Source of the DNA: Paraburkholderia ultramafica
Lineage (GTDB): Bacteria > Pseudomonadota > Gammaproteobacteria > Burkholderiales > Burkholderiaceae
DNA: 64,000 nucleotides
NCBI RefSeq assembly: GCF_902859915.1
Contig: NZ_CADIKK010000012.1
Coordinates: 1-64,000, forward strand
Reading direction: 5' to 3'
This document shows, piece after piece, positions 36,219 through 46,211 of this stretch (positions are counted from its first letter, which is position 1; every line of letters begins with the position of its first letter). A program made the position numbers and the translations under genes. The notes under the pieces are model-generated. The model did no database searches. It was not told where the DNA came from and saw nothing but the letters and a program-made list of their open reading frames with translations.

Positions 36219-39200
36219 TGACCAAACAGATTGCGATTGTGGGGATGGCTTGCCGCTTCCCCGGCCATGTCCACGGGCCCGAAGATTTCTGGGCATTGCT
36301 GCGCGACGAAAAAGACGCGGTGACCCAGGTGCCGGCCGAGCGTTTCGGCACGGAGTTTTATCAGCATCCGTCCAAACGTGAAGCGGGCAAGAGCTATACG
36401 TTCTCCGCTGGCGTACTCGACGACGTCGCCGGCTTCGACGCGGCCTTCTTCGGCATTTCACCGCGCGAAGCGCAGCAGATGGACCCGCAGCAGCGCCTGC
36501 TGCTCGAACTCGCATGGGAAACCTTCGAGGACGCGGGCGTGCGTCCGCGCGACATGGAAGGCAGCAATTGCGCGGTCTACGTCGGCGTCGCGAGTCCGGA
36601 CTACGGCAATCGTTTCGTCGACGACCTGAACGCGGTCGATCCGTATTCGGCGACCGGCAACACGCTGAGCATTGCATCGAACCGTCTGTCGTATCTGTTC
36701 GACCTGCGCGGGCCGAGCGTGTCGGTGGACACTGCGTGCTCGTCGTCGCTGGTCGCCTTGCATCAGGCGTGTCAGGCGCTGCAATCGGGCGATGCCGAGA
36801 TGGCGCTCGCGGGTGGCGTCAATCTGCTGCTGCATCCGTTCGGCTTCGTGACGTTCTCGAAGGCGTCGATGCTGTCGCCGCGCGGCCGTTGCCGCGCGTT
36901 CGACGCGAGCGGCGACGGTTACGTCCGCTCCGAAGGCGGCGCGCTGGTGATGCTGAAAACGCTGGAGCGCGCATTGGCCGACGGCGACACGATCCACGCG
37001 GTGATCGCCGGTTCGGGCGTCAACTCGGACGGCTATTCGCAAGGCGGCATCAGCGTACCGGGCGCGGCCACCCAGGCGGCGTTGCTGCGCACCGTGTATG
37101 ACCGCGCGGGCGTCGATCCGCGTTCGCTCGCCTATGTCGAGGCGCATGGCACGGGCACGGCGGTCGGCGATCCGATCGAAGCGCGCGCGTTGATGGAAGT
37201 CGCGTCGGCGGGGCGGCCGATCGACCGGCCGTTGCTGATCGGCTCGGTAAAGACCAACGTCGGCCACCTTGAAACCGCGTCGGGCATGGCGGGTTTGATG
37301 AAGGCGATCCTGTGCCTGAAGCATCGCGCTGTGCCGAAGACGCTGCATTTCGAAACGCCCAATCCGGCGATCGATTTCGTCGGCGGCCGGCTGCGCGTCG
37401 TGGATCGTCTGACACCGCTCGACAGTGGCACGGAGCCGCTCGTGATCGGCGTCAACTCGTTCGGCTTCGGCGGTACGAATGCGCATGTCGTGCTGCGCGA
37501 AGCGCCCGCAGCAACCGCGGCCACTGCTACGGCTGCTGCCGCTACTCAAGCCGAATGCGAAACGGCGCCGCTGTTGCCGCTCATCCTGTCGACCCGCTCC
37601 GCAGCCGCGCTGCCGGAACTCGCGGCACGCTACCTGTCTTCGCTCGATAACGGTACGCCATGGAACACGCTGGCCGCCAACGCGGCGCATCGCCGGCAGT
37701 GGCTCAAGCATCGCGCGATCGTCGCGCCGTCGACGCTTTCTGAAGCACGCGCCGCACTCGGTGCGCTGGTCGCGCCGACGCCCGATCACACCGAGCCGGC
37801 ACTCGTGCAGGGCGATACTCCCGGCGACGACACGCGTCTCGCGCTGGTGTTTTCCGGCAACGGCTCGCAGTGGACCGGCATGGGCAAGCAGTTGCTCGAA
37901 CAGGAGCCGGTGTTCAGCGCGGCGCTCGATGAACTCGATGCGTTGTGGTGCGCCGACGGCAGTCCGTCGCTCATCGATGTGCTGCGCGAAGGCGTGAGCG
38001 CTGAGCGTCTCGCGGCGACCGAGCACTCGCAGCCGTTGCTATTTGCGATTCAGGTCGGCGTGGTGCGCGTACTCGAAGCACGCGGCGTCGGTTATGACGT
38101 GTGTCTCGGCCACAGCGTCGGCGAAGTCGCGGCGGCGTGGGCGTCGGGTGCATTGACGCTGGCGCAGGCCGTGCATGTGATCAAGATCCGCAGCCGGGCT
38201 CAGGCGAGCACGCGCGGCACGGGCCGGATGGCCGCCGCCGGTCTCGGCGAAAGCGCGATGCGCGCGCTGCTGGCGCAACTCGGCGTGGACGCCGTGGTGG
38301 AAATCGCGGGCGTGAATAGCCCGCAAGCGGTCACGCTGGCCGGCCCGCTCGGCGCGTTGCAGACGCTCGAAGCCGCGGTGAAAGAGAGCGGCCGCTTCTT
38401 CCAGATGCTGGACCTCGACTACGCGTTCCACAGCCGTCAGATGGACCCGATCGAGCCCGGCGTGCTGGCTGGCCTCGCGGATCTCGCACCGAGCGCCGCG
38501 ATATGCAGCTTTGTGTCGACGGTCACGGGCGCCGAACTCGCGGGCACCGATCTCGACGCGAACTACTGGTGGCGCAACATCCGCGAGTCGGTTCGTTTCG
38601 GCGATGCGGTCGCGCAGGTCGCGCAAATGGGTGTGCGTCTGTTCCTCGAAATCGGCCCGCATTCGATTTTGCGCACCTACGTGACGCAAACGCTCGACGA
38701 CGCGCGCGTCGTCGGCCGCTCGCTGCCGACGCTCAAGCGCAATCACGACAGCGCGCAGATGCTGGATCACGCGATCTACGCGATGATCGCCAACGGCGCG
38801 CGTGTCGACGCCGAATGCTTTGCTCCGTCGAGCGCACGCGTGCCGCTGCCGTCGTATCCGTGGCAGCACGAACATTATTGGCTCGGCCCGACCGCCGAGG
38901 CGTACAACCTGGTCAATCGTCGCCGCGAACATCCGCTGCTCGGTTATCGTCTGCATGAGCATGCGCTCGCGTGGGAAAACCAGCTCGATCCCGCCGGTTT
39001 GCCGCTGCTGGCCGATCACGTGGTCGATGGCGGCGCGGCGTTCCCGGGGGCGGGCTACGTCGAGATGGCGCTGGCCGCCGCGCGCGTGCATTTCGGCACG
39101 GCAAGCTGCGCAGTCGAGAACATCGAAATCCGTTTGCCGGTCGTGTTTCAGCCGCAGCATTCGAAGCTGTTCCGCTTCACCGTCGATGTGCGTACCGCGA

Positions 39201-42200
39201 GCTTCACGATTGAAACGCGCGATCGCATGTCCGACGAAGCGTGGTCGCTGAACGTCACCGGCCGTTTGCTCGCGAGCGGCTGCGCGCTGGGCGCGGACAC
39301 CGAAGCGGCCACGCTGCCGGCCACGACGCTGATCGATCTGCTTGCCCGACCGGCCATGTCGGGCGACACGCTGTATGAAAGCACCGCCGCGATCGGCCTG
39401 AGCTACGGCCCGGCGTTCCAATGGGTACGCTCGGTGCACGTCGATGCCGACGCCGATATCGCGCTTGCTGAAGTGGAAATGCCCGCGGTGCTCGCGCAAT
39501 CCGCAACGGCACACGACGCATATTCGCTGCATCCGGCGCTGATGGACAGCGGTTTCCACCCGCTGTTCGCGCTGCTCGCGTCGCCGGATCGGGCGCAGAT
39601 CGAACACGCGGCTTATGTGCCGGTGCAACTTGGCCGCATCGATTATTTACGCGGCGACGCGATCCGTTATGTGATGGCGCGGATCGAGCGGCGCAGCCCA
39701 CATTCCGTGGTCGCGTCGTTCGAGTTCGCCGATGAGCAAGGCACGATCGTCGCGCGGCTCGGCGCCTGCCGTTTCCGCCGCGTCGATCTGATGGGCCGGC
39801 GTCAGCAGGCGCCCGGACGTTACGCGTATATCGTCGAAGCGAAGCCGCTCGCCGGCGACTTCAACGCGCGCAGCTTGCCCGAGCCGGCTGCGTTGCTCGA
39901 CGATGCCGCCGCCGCATTGGCGACGCACGAAGACCAGCCGCGCCGGCAGTCGCATCTGACTGAAATGCTGCCACTGCTCGACGTGCTTGCCGGCGCCTAC
40001 GCATTGCAGGCGCTCGACGCGTTGAACGTGTTCGCGCAGGCAGCGCTGCCGGATTGCGCACACCCCGCGCTGCTCGCACGGCTGGCGCAGATGGTCGTGG
40101 AAGACGGTCTTGCGCGTCGTGACGGCACGCGCCTCGTGCGTGACGCCGAGGCCTGCGCGAGCCTGCCTGGTATCGACGAACTGTGGCGCGAGCTACTCGC
40201 GCAATCACCCGCGCACGTCGCCGAACTGACGCTGCTCGCGCATTGCGGCGCGGCGTTGCCCGCTGTGTTGCGCGGCGAAGTGAGTGGCGCGCAGATTCTG
40301 CCGCCGTCGCGCAGCAGTCTGGTCGAGCATTTCTTTGAGGCATCGCCGACGTGGTCGCATGTCAATGCGTTGGCCGGCGCATGCCTGCATCGCGCGATCG
40401 AAGGATGGAGCGAGCCGCGCCGTCTGCGTGTGCTCGAACTGGATTCGCCGCTGAGCGACGTGCTGCAACCACTCGCGATCCATGTGCCGGTGTCGCGTTG
40501 CGACTACACAATTGCGGGCACGCGTGAGCAGTTGAGCGGTTTCGACGCGAGCGAGCATCCGTCGATCCATATCGCCACCGTCGAGTTCGGCGACACGCCG
40601 CGTCTGTCCGGCATCGAGGCGGGCGAGCGCTACGACGTCGTCGTCGCGAGCCACGTGCTCGCCGCGCAGAGCGAGCCGCGCGCACTGCTTGCCGCGTTGC
40701 GCGGCTGGCTGGCGCCGGGCGCACTGGTCGTGATCGCGGAGCCGCGCAATAGCCGCTTCGCCGACATCGTGTTCGATCTCGACGCGGACGCCGCGCATGC
40801 CAACGCGCGCCGCGCGGCATGGTTGTCGCCGCTGGCGCTGACGCAACATCTCGAAGAGGCGGGCTTCGAACAGATCACGCGGCATACGGAGCAGGGTCTC
40901 GATCTCGAAGGCGCGCCCACGTTGCTGGTGGCGCGCGAGCCGCTCGCGAGCGTGGCCTCGGCCTCGACTTCGACCGATACCGCAAGCGAAGCAGCCGAAG
41001 TGCGCACGCCGCCCGCGCATTGGTCGTTGCTGTACGCGGCGCAAACGGTGGCCGACGATACGCTTGCCGTCGCATTGCAGGCCGCCGGCCACACGGTGTC
41101 GAGCAGCACGCTGCAAGCGTTGCGTCACGACATGAGCAAGCTGGCCGGACCGGCCGGGCGCGCGCATCACGTGGTCTTCATCGCGCCGGATCAACATCTG
41201 TCCGCCGACGCGGACGGCGCCGAAGTGATGCACGTGCAGCAGCAGACCACGCTCGCACTCGCGCAACTGGTGCGTGATCTCTCGGCGGTGGCCGGCGTGA
41301 TGCAGCCGCAACTGTGGATCGTCACACGCGGCGGCGCGCCGGTCGCCACGCCGTTCGCGGATGCCGCGTCGCTGCGTCCCGAGCAGGCTGCGATGTGGGG
41401 GCTCGGCCGCGTGCTGGCCAACGAGCATCCGGAACTGTCGTGCCGTCTGATCGACGTAGCGGTGGCGGGACGCGACGCGGCTGCGCTGCTGGCGCGTGAA
41501 CTGCTCGCGTCCGATGGCGAAGAAGAAGTGCTGTTGACACCGCAGGGCCGCTACGTGCCGCGCATGTTGCCTGCGGCGAGCGCGGTCTTGCGTAGCACGG
41601 CGGCCACGCCGGTGCGTGCGCAAAACGAAGCCGCGGTGCTCGGCTTCGCGTCGCCGGGCTCGTTGCGCAACCTCGAATGGTTCGCGCTGCCGCAACGCGA
41701 ACTCGCGGCGGACGAAGTCGAAATCGAACCGGTTGCGACGGGCCTGAATTTCCGCGACGTGATGTACGCGATGGGCCTGCTGTCCGACGAAGCGGTGGAA
41801 AACGGTTTTGCTGGAGCAACGATCGGCATGGAGCTGTCGGGGCGGATCGCACGCGTCGGCCGCGACGTGCAGCGTTTTGCACCGGGCGATGCGGTGCTCG
41901 GTTTCGCACCCGCGTCGTTCGCGAGCCATGTGCGCACCAAGGCCGAGGCCATCGCGCACAAACCCGCGCGCCTCACGTTCGAAGAAGCGGCCACGGTGCC
42001 GACCACCTTCTTCACCGCGTACTACGCGCTGTGCGAGCTGGCGCGTCTGCGCCGCGGCGAGCGCGTGCTGGTGCATGGCGCGGCGGGTGGCGTCGGGATC
42101 GCGGCGATCCAGCTCGCGCGTCACCTCGGCGCGGAAGTCTTCGCGACGGCGGGCAGCCGCGAGAAGCGCGAATTCGTGCGCCTGCTCGGCGCCGATCACG

Positions 42201-43894
42201 TGTTCGATTCGCGCAGCCTCGCATTCGCCGATGAAATCCGCGAGCGCACGCAAGGCGCCGGCGTCGATATCGTGCTCAATTCGCTGGCCGGTGAAGCGAT
42301 GGTGCGCAGTATCGACACGCTGCGTCCGTTCGGCCGCTTCCTTGAACTCGGCAAGCGCGACTTCTATGAAAACAGCCGCATCGGGCTGCGGCCGTTCCGC
42401 AACAACATCAGCTATTTCGGCATCGATGCGGATCAATTGATGAGCGCGCTGCCGGACCTGACCGCGCGTCTGTTCGAACAGGTGATGCAGCTGTTCGCCG
42501 ATGGCGTGCTGCATCCGCTGCCGTATCGCGCGTTTCCGGCCGAGCGGGTCGAGGAAGCGTTCCGTCACATGCAGCAGGCGCGGCAGATCGGCAAGATTCT
42601 CGTCACGTATCCGGACGGCACGCCGAACCCGGCGCGCGCGACGGGCACCGCTGCTACGCTCGAACTCGATCCGGCGGGCGCGTATCTGATCGTCGGCGGC
42701 ACGGGTGGACTGGGCTTTGCCACCGCGCGCTGGATGATGTCGCGCGGCGCGCGACATCTGACGCTCGCGAGCCGTTCCGGCACGCTCGCGCCGGAGCTCG
42801 CGGAAGAAGCCGCGCGTTGGCGCGAAGCGAACGGCACACAAGTGCACACGGCCGCCTGTGACGTCACCGACATCGCCGCACTCGACGCGTTGCTCGCCGA
42901 CATCGCGCAACGCGGCACGGCGCTGAAGGGCGTGCTGCATTCGGCGATGGTGATCGACGACGGCCTCGTGCGCAATCTCGACAACGAGCGTTTTGCCGCC
43001 GTGCTCGCGCCGAAACTGGCCGGCGCGTGGAATCTGCACCGCGCCACCCGTGACGCGAAGCTGGACTTCTTCGTGGTCTATTCGTCGGCGACGACCTTCC
43101 TCGGCAATCCGGGGCAGTCGAGCTACGTGGCGGCCAACAGCTTCCTCGAAGCGCTGATCGCGCAGCGGCGTGCCGCCGGTTTGCCGGGCACTTACATGGC
43201 ATGGGGCCCGCTCGACGACGTCGGTTTCCTCGCGCGTAATGCCGAAACGCGCGAAGCGTTGCAGGCGCGCATCGGCGGCCTGTCGATCACGTCGGCTGAA
43301 GCGCTCGCCGCGCTCGAACGTGCGCTGGTCGAAATGAACGCGGGCGAGGCGGTGGTGCGGCTCGACTGGCAGGCGCTTGCGCTCGGCATGCCGGCGGCGC
43401 GCGCGCGTCGCTACACGGAACTGCACGCGCGCGGCAGTCACGAACCGGCGCGCCAGGGCGGCGTGCAGATGCGCGAACAAATCGCTGGCTTGCCGTTCGC
43501 GGACGCGCTGCATCTCGTCGAAGAAACCTTGCAGGCGCAGATCGCACGCATCCTGCACATGTCGCCGGAAAAAATCGAAACCAGCCGCTCGATCCTCGAC
43601 ATGGGGATGGATTCACTGATGGGAATGGAGCTGGGGATGGCCGTCGAAGAGAGCTTCCAGGTCAAGCTGTCGATCATGACGATGGCCGAAGGCGCGACGG
43701 TGCACTCGCTCGCGCAACGCATCGTCGAATCGATCCAGACGCAGGACGACGCGGCCGAGCCGAACGGCGTTGCGGCGCAGGTGGCGGCGGTCGCCGCGCA
43801 ACATGCGCTCGACGTCGGCGCGCATGCGCTGGCTGACGTCGCCGATGCGCTGTCGGCCGCGTCGGCGCAGACCGTTGCGACGGAGCTCGTCTGA
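36215..43894 (+). CDS. wcbR: Iterative type I polyketide/fatty acid synthase, WcbR-like
   Basis: A 2559-residue highly reducing synthase. Domains: KS about 4-430 (C175 in DTACSS, EAHGTGT, NVGHLE); AT about 541-850 (S634 in GHSVGE); DH about 896-1190 (H935 in HVVDGGAAFP, D1111 in HPALMDSGFH); a methyltransferase-like segment about 1240-1580 whose SAM loop reads VLELDSPLSD and looks inactive; a KR structural part about 1600-1790; ER about 1807-2130 (VHGAAGGVG); KR about 2154-2405 (GGTGGLG, Y2304); ACP about 2425-2507 (S2467 in GMDSLMG). No thioesterase follows. The ATG at 36215 overlaps the wcbQ stop. It should make a saturated acyl chain kept on its ACP. It corresponds to WcbR of B. pseudomallei. 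Confidence 0.93.
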   Translation: MMTKQIAIVGMACRFPGHVHGPEDFWALLRDEKDAVTQVPAERFGTEFYQHPSKREAGKSYTFSAGVLDDVAGFDAAFFGISPREAQQMDPQQRLLLELAWETFEDAGVRPRDMEGSNCAVYVGVASPDYGNRFVDDLNAVDPYSATGNTLSIASNRLSYLFDLRGPSVSVDTACSSSLVALHQACQALQSGDAEMALAGGVNLLLHPFGFVTFSKASMLSPRGRCRAFDASGDGYVRSEGGALVMLKTLERALADGDTIHAVIAGSGVNSDGYSQGGISVPGAATQAALLRTVYDRAGVDPRSLAYVEAHGTGTAVGDPIEARALMEVASAGRPIDRPLLIGSVKTNVGHLETASGMAGLMKAILCLKHRAVPKTLHFETPNPAIDFVGGRLRVVDRLTPLDSGTEPLVIGVNSFGFGGTNAHVVLREAPAATAATATAAAATQAECETAPLLPLILSTRSAAALPELAARYLSSLDNGTPWNTLAANAAHRRQWLKHRAIVAPSTLSEARAALGALVAPTPDHTEPALVQGDTPGDDTRLALVFSGNGSQWTGMGKQLLEQEPVFSAALDELDALWCADGSPSLIDVLREGVSAERLAATEHSQPLLFAIQVGVVRVLEARGVGYDVCLGHSVGEVAAAWASGALTLAQAVHVIKIRSRAQASTRGTGRMAAAGLGESAMRALLAQLGVDAVVEIAGVNSPQAVTLAGPLGALQTLEAAVKESGRFFQMLDLDYAFHSRQMDPIEPGVLAGLADLAPSAAICSFVSTVTGAELAGTDLDANYWWRNIRESVRFGDAVAQVAQMGVRLFLEIGPHSILRTYVTQTLDDARVVGRSLPTLKRNHDSAQMLDHAIYAMIANGARVDAECFAPSSARVPLPSYPWQHEHYWLGPTAEAYNLVNRRREHPLLGYRLHEHALAWENQLDPAGLPLLADHVVDGGAAFPGAGYVEMALAAARVHFGTASCAVENIEIRLPVVFQPQHSKLFRFTVDVRTASFTIETRDRMSDEAWSLNVTGRLLASGCALGADTEAATLPATTLIDLLARPAMSGDTLYESTAAIGLSYGPAFQWVRSVHVDADADIALAEVEMPAVLAQSATAHDAYSLHPALMDSGFHPLFALLASPDRAQIEHAAYVPVQLGRIDYLRGDAIRYVMARIERRSPHSVVASFEFADEQGTIVARLGACRFRRVDLMGRRQQAPGRYAYIVEAKPLAGDFNARSLPEPAALLDDAAAALATHEDQPRRQSHLTEMLPLLDVLAGAYALQALDALNVFAQAALPDCAHPALLARLAQMVVEDGLARRDGTRLVRDAEACASLPGIDELWRELLAQSPAHVAELTLLAHCGAALPAVLRGEVSGAQILPPSRSSLVEHFFEASPTWSHVNALAGACLHRAIEGWSEPRRLRVLELDSPLSDVLQPLAIHVPVSRCDYTIAGTREQLSGFDASEHPSIHIATVEFGDTPRLSGIEAGERYDVVVASHVLAAQSEPRALLAALRGWLAPGALVVIAEPRNSRFADIVFDLDADAAHANARRAAWLSPLALTQHLEEAGFEQITRHTEQGLDLEGAPTLLVAREPLASVASASTSTDTASEAAEVRTPPAHWSLLYAAQTVADDTLAVALQAAGHTVSSSTLQALRHDMSKLAGPAGRAHHVVFIAPDQHLSADADGAEVMHVQQQTTLALAQLVRDLSAVAGVMQPQLWIVTRGGAPVATPFADAASLRPEQAAMWGLGRVLANEHPELSCRLIDVAVAGRDAAALLARELLASDGEEEVLLTPQGRYVPRMLPAASAVLRSTAATPVRAQNEAAVLGFASPGSLRNLEWFALPQRELAADEVEIEPVATGLNFRDVMYAMGLLSDEAVENGFAGATIGMELSGRIARVGRDVQRFAPGDAVLGFAPASFASHVRTKAEAIAHKPARLTFEEAATVPTTFFTAYYALCELARLRRGERVLVHGAAGGVGIAAIQLARHLGAEVFATAGSREKREFVRLLGADHVFDSRSLAFADEIRERTQGAGVDIVLNSLAGEAMVRSIDTLRPFGRFLELGKRDFYENSRIGLRPFRNNISYFGIDADQLMSALPDLTARLFEQVMQLFADGVLHPLPYRAFPAERVEEAFRHMQQARQIGKILVTYPDGTPNPARATGTAATLELDPAGAYLIVGGTGGLGFATARWMMSRGARHLTLASRSGTLAPELAEEAARWREANGTQVHTAACDVTDIAALDALLADIAQRGTALKGVLHSAMVIDDGLVRNLDNERFAAVLAPKLAGAWNLHRATRDAKLDFFVVYSSATTFLGNPGQSSYVAANSFLEALIAQRRAAGLPGTYMAWGPLDDVGFLARNAETREALQARIGGLSITSAEALAALERALVEMNAGEAVVRLDWQALALGMPAARARRYTELHARGSHEPARQGGVQMREQIAGLPFADALHLVEETLQAQIARILHMSPEKIETSRSILDMGMDSLMGMELGMAVEESFQVKLSIMTMAEGATVHSLAQRIVESIQTQDDAAEPNGVAAQVAAVAAQHALDVGAHALADVADALSAASAQTVATELV

Positions 43895-44808
43895 TGCGTG
43901 CGCCCGCGGGCTGGAGCAAGCGCGAAGGCACGCTCGCGCGCGCGTTGACGTTGAGCGGCCATGGCCTGCATACCGGCCGCCGCGTGAACGTGCGCATTCT
44001 TCCGGGCGACGCGAGCAGTCCGCGCGGCATCGTGTTCCGGCGCGTGCAGGGCGGCCGCGTACTGGCGGAACTGGCCGTGAGTCCCGCGTTGCGGCACGGC
44101 CAACCGCTCTGCACGATGCTCGAAGCCCCCGGCGGGATCCGCGTGCGGACGGTCGAACATCTGCTGGCGTCGCTGCTGACCTGCGAGATCGATCGCGCGA
44201 CGGTCGAACTCGATGCCGAGGAAGTGCCGATTCTCGACGGCAGCGCACAGCCGTGGCTCGACGCGATCCGCGCATGCGGGCGGATCGAGTTGCCGCACGC
44301 GAAGCGCTTCATTCGCGTGCGGCGCGCCGTGAAGATCGCCGATGGCGCGGGCACGCGCGATGAACGCAGCATCTCGATCGAACCGTCGTCCGTCTATGAA
44401 GTGGCCGTGCGCAACGACCTGAAGGGTTTTGGCGAATTGCGCTGGGATGGCGCGCTGACGCCCGCGAGTTTCGCCGGCGAGATCGCGCCGGCGCGTTCTT
44501 ATGGACGCGTCAAATGGGCGATCCCGGCGATTCTCGCGGGCTACGTGCGCGGCATGCCGATTTTGCGCGGCGCACGCCTGTCGTGCACCGCTGCGATCTT
44601 CGGCAACCGGGTGCTGGGCGGCATGCGCGTACCGGACGAATTCGTGCGGCACCGCGTGCTCGATCTGGTCGGTGACATGGCGATGGCCGGCGCGCCGTTG
44701 CTCGGCCGCGTGAACGCGTTGCGGCCGAGTCACGAAATGAATTACCGGCTCGTCGCCGAACTGCTCGCGACGCGCGACGCGTGGGAATGGGCTGAATTTA
44801 CCGACTGA
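43894..44808 (+). CDS. wcbS: LpxC-like deacetylase, WcbS-like
   Basis: A 304-residue homologue of the lipid A enzyme LpxC, a zinc deacetylase. The zinc and catalytic residues are kept: E88-H89 in TVEHLLASL, H253 and D257 in DEFVRHRVLD, and H280 in PSHEMNYRL; GHGLHTG lies at 22-28 and EVPILDGSA at 110-118. Overall it is more diverged than a housekeeping LpxC, and its place after the PKS, with a one-base overlap (TGATG), points to a dedicated role in the capsule lipid module. The true substrate is unknown. Confidence 0.88.
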   Translation: MRAPAGWSKREGTLARALTLSGHGLHTGRRVNVRILPGDASSPRGIVFRRVQGGRVLAELAVSPALRHGQPLCTMLEAPGGIRVRTVEHLLASLLTCEIDRATVELDAEEVPILDGSAQPWLDAIRACGRIELPHAKRFIRVRRAVKIADGAGTRDERSISIEPSSVYEVAVRNDLKGFGELRWDGALTPASFAGEIAPARSYGRVKWAIPAILAGYVRGMPILRGARLSCTAAIFGNRVLGGMRVPDEFVRHRVLDLVGDMAMAGAPLLGRVNALRPSHEMNYRLVAELLATRDAWEWAEFTD

Positions 44809-44848
44809 CCTTCGAGGTCGAGCCGGCACACAGGATTATCGGAACACT

Positions 44849-46186
44849 ATGGGACTGGGCGATCACATCCGCCAGCAACTCGCCGCGAAGGCGTTGATGC
44901 GGCAACTGGAACGCGTCTCCGAAGCGGCGCAGACGCCGGGCGCGCCGCTCGCCGCGACGGGTGCACGCGCGGCTCAGGACGCCGAGCGCGCCGCGCTGTG
45001 CAGCTTCGAGACGATGCCGGGTTATCAGCAGGTCGAAATATTGCGGCAGATGGGCGAGAAGCTGCAGGTGCAGTCACCGTTCTTTCGCGTGCATGAAGGG
45101 ATTGCCGGCGCGACGACGCGCATCGGCGGCGCCGAGTATCTGAACTACGCGAACTACAACTACCTCGGGCTGGCCGGCGATCCGCACGTCGGCGCGCGGG
45201 CGAAAGAAGCGATCGACCGCTACGGCACGTCGGCGTCGGCGAGCCGGATGGTGGCCGGCGAACGGCCGGTGCAGCGCGAACTGGAGACGGCGCTCGCGTC
45301 GTTCTACGAGGTCGACGATTGCGTCGTGTTCGTGAGCGGTCACGCGACCAACGTGACGGTGATCGGCTCGCTGTTCGGTCCCGGCGATCTGATCGTGCAC
45401 GACTCGCTCGCGCACAACAGCATCGTGCAGGGCGCGCAGTTGAGCGGCGCGAAGCGCCTGAGCTTCGCGCACAACGACTGGCAGGCGCTCGATGCGCTGC
45501 TCGCGCGTGTGCGGCACGACTACCGGCGTGTGCTGATCGCGATCGAAGGCTTGTACAGCATGGATGGCGATATTCCCGATCTCACGCAGTTCGTCGATAT
45601 CAAGCGCCGGCATGCGGCGTTTCTTATGGTCGACGAAGCGCACTCGCTCGGCGTGCTGGGTGAGCGGGGCAAGGGCGTTCGCGAGCATTGCGGCGTCGCG
45701 AGCGGGGATGTCGACATCTGGATGGGCACGCTCAGCAAGACCCTGGCCGGTTGCGGCGGTTTTATCGCCGGCTCGCAGGCGTTGATCGATATTCTGCGGC
45801 ATCTCGCGCCGGGGTTCCTGTATAGCGTGGGCCTCGCGCCGGCACTCGCGGCGGCGTCGCTGGCCGCGCTCGAATGCCTGATCGCCGAGCCCGAACGGGT
45901 GGCGCTGCTGCGCGCACGCGGCAAACAGTTTCTCGACGAAGCGCGCGCGGCGGGCCTCGATACCGGCAAGAGCGCGGGCTATGCGGTCGTGCCGATCATC
46001 ACCGGCAGCACGCTAAAGGCGGCGCAATGGGCCAACGCGATGTTCGCGGACGGCATCAACGTGCAGCCGATTTTCTATCCGGCAGTCGAAGAGAAGGCGG
46101 CGCGTCTGCGGTTTTTCATCTGCTCGACGCACGAGCCGGAGCAGATCAGCCGGACCATTGCGGCGCTCAAGCGCCTGCCTCGCTAA
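44849..46186 (+). CDS. wcbT: Alpha-oxoamine synthase (AONS/KBL/SPT family), WcbT-like
   Basis: A 445-residue PLP enzyme of the family that joins an acyl thioester to an amino acid with loss of CO2. Features: YLNYANYNYLGL, YGTSASASRMVAGE, SGHATNVTVIGSL, HDSLAHNSIVQG, VDEAHSLGVLGERGKG and the PLP lysine K297 in GTLSKTLAGCGG. An N-terminal extension of about 95 residues precedes the usual fold. With the PKS lacking a thioesterase, this enzyme could release the chain from the ACP, as known for other PKS-linked oxoamine synthases; that is an inference. It lies 40 bases after wcbS. Confidence 0.88.
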   Translation: MGLGDHIRQQLAAKALMRQLERVSEAAQTPGAPLAATGARAAQDAERAALCSFETMPGYQQVEILRQMGEKLQVQSPFFRVHEGIAGATTRIGGAEYLNYANYNYLGLAGDPHVGARAKEAIDRYGTSASASRMVAGERPVQRELETALASFYEVDDCVVFVSGHATNVTVIGSLFGPGDLIVHDSLAHNSIVQGAQLSGAKRLSFAHNDWQALDALLARVRHDYRRVLIAIEGLYSMDGDIPDLTQFVDIKRRHAAFLMVDEAHSLGVLGERGKGVREHCGVASGDVDIWMGTLSKTLAGCGGFIAGSQALIDILRHLAPGFLYSVGLAPALAAASLAALECLIAEPERVALLRARGKQFLDEARAAGLDTGKSAGYAVVPIITGSTLKAAQWANAMFADGINVQPIFYPAVEEKAARLRFFICSTHEPEQISRTIAALKRLPR

Positions 46187-46211
46187 CGAGAACGTAAAGA
46201 GAAGACATGTC

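Noticed and set aside
40205-43558. 1117-codon open frame on the minus strand opposite wcbR
   Set aside because: Arg/His-rich with no recognisable domain, and fully covered by clear PKS domains on the plus strand.
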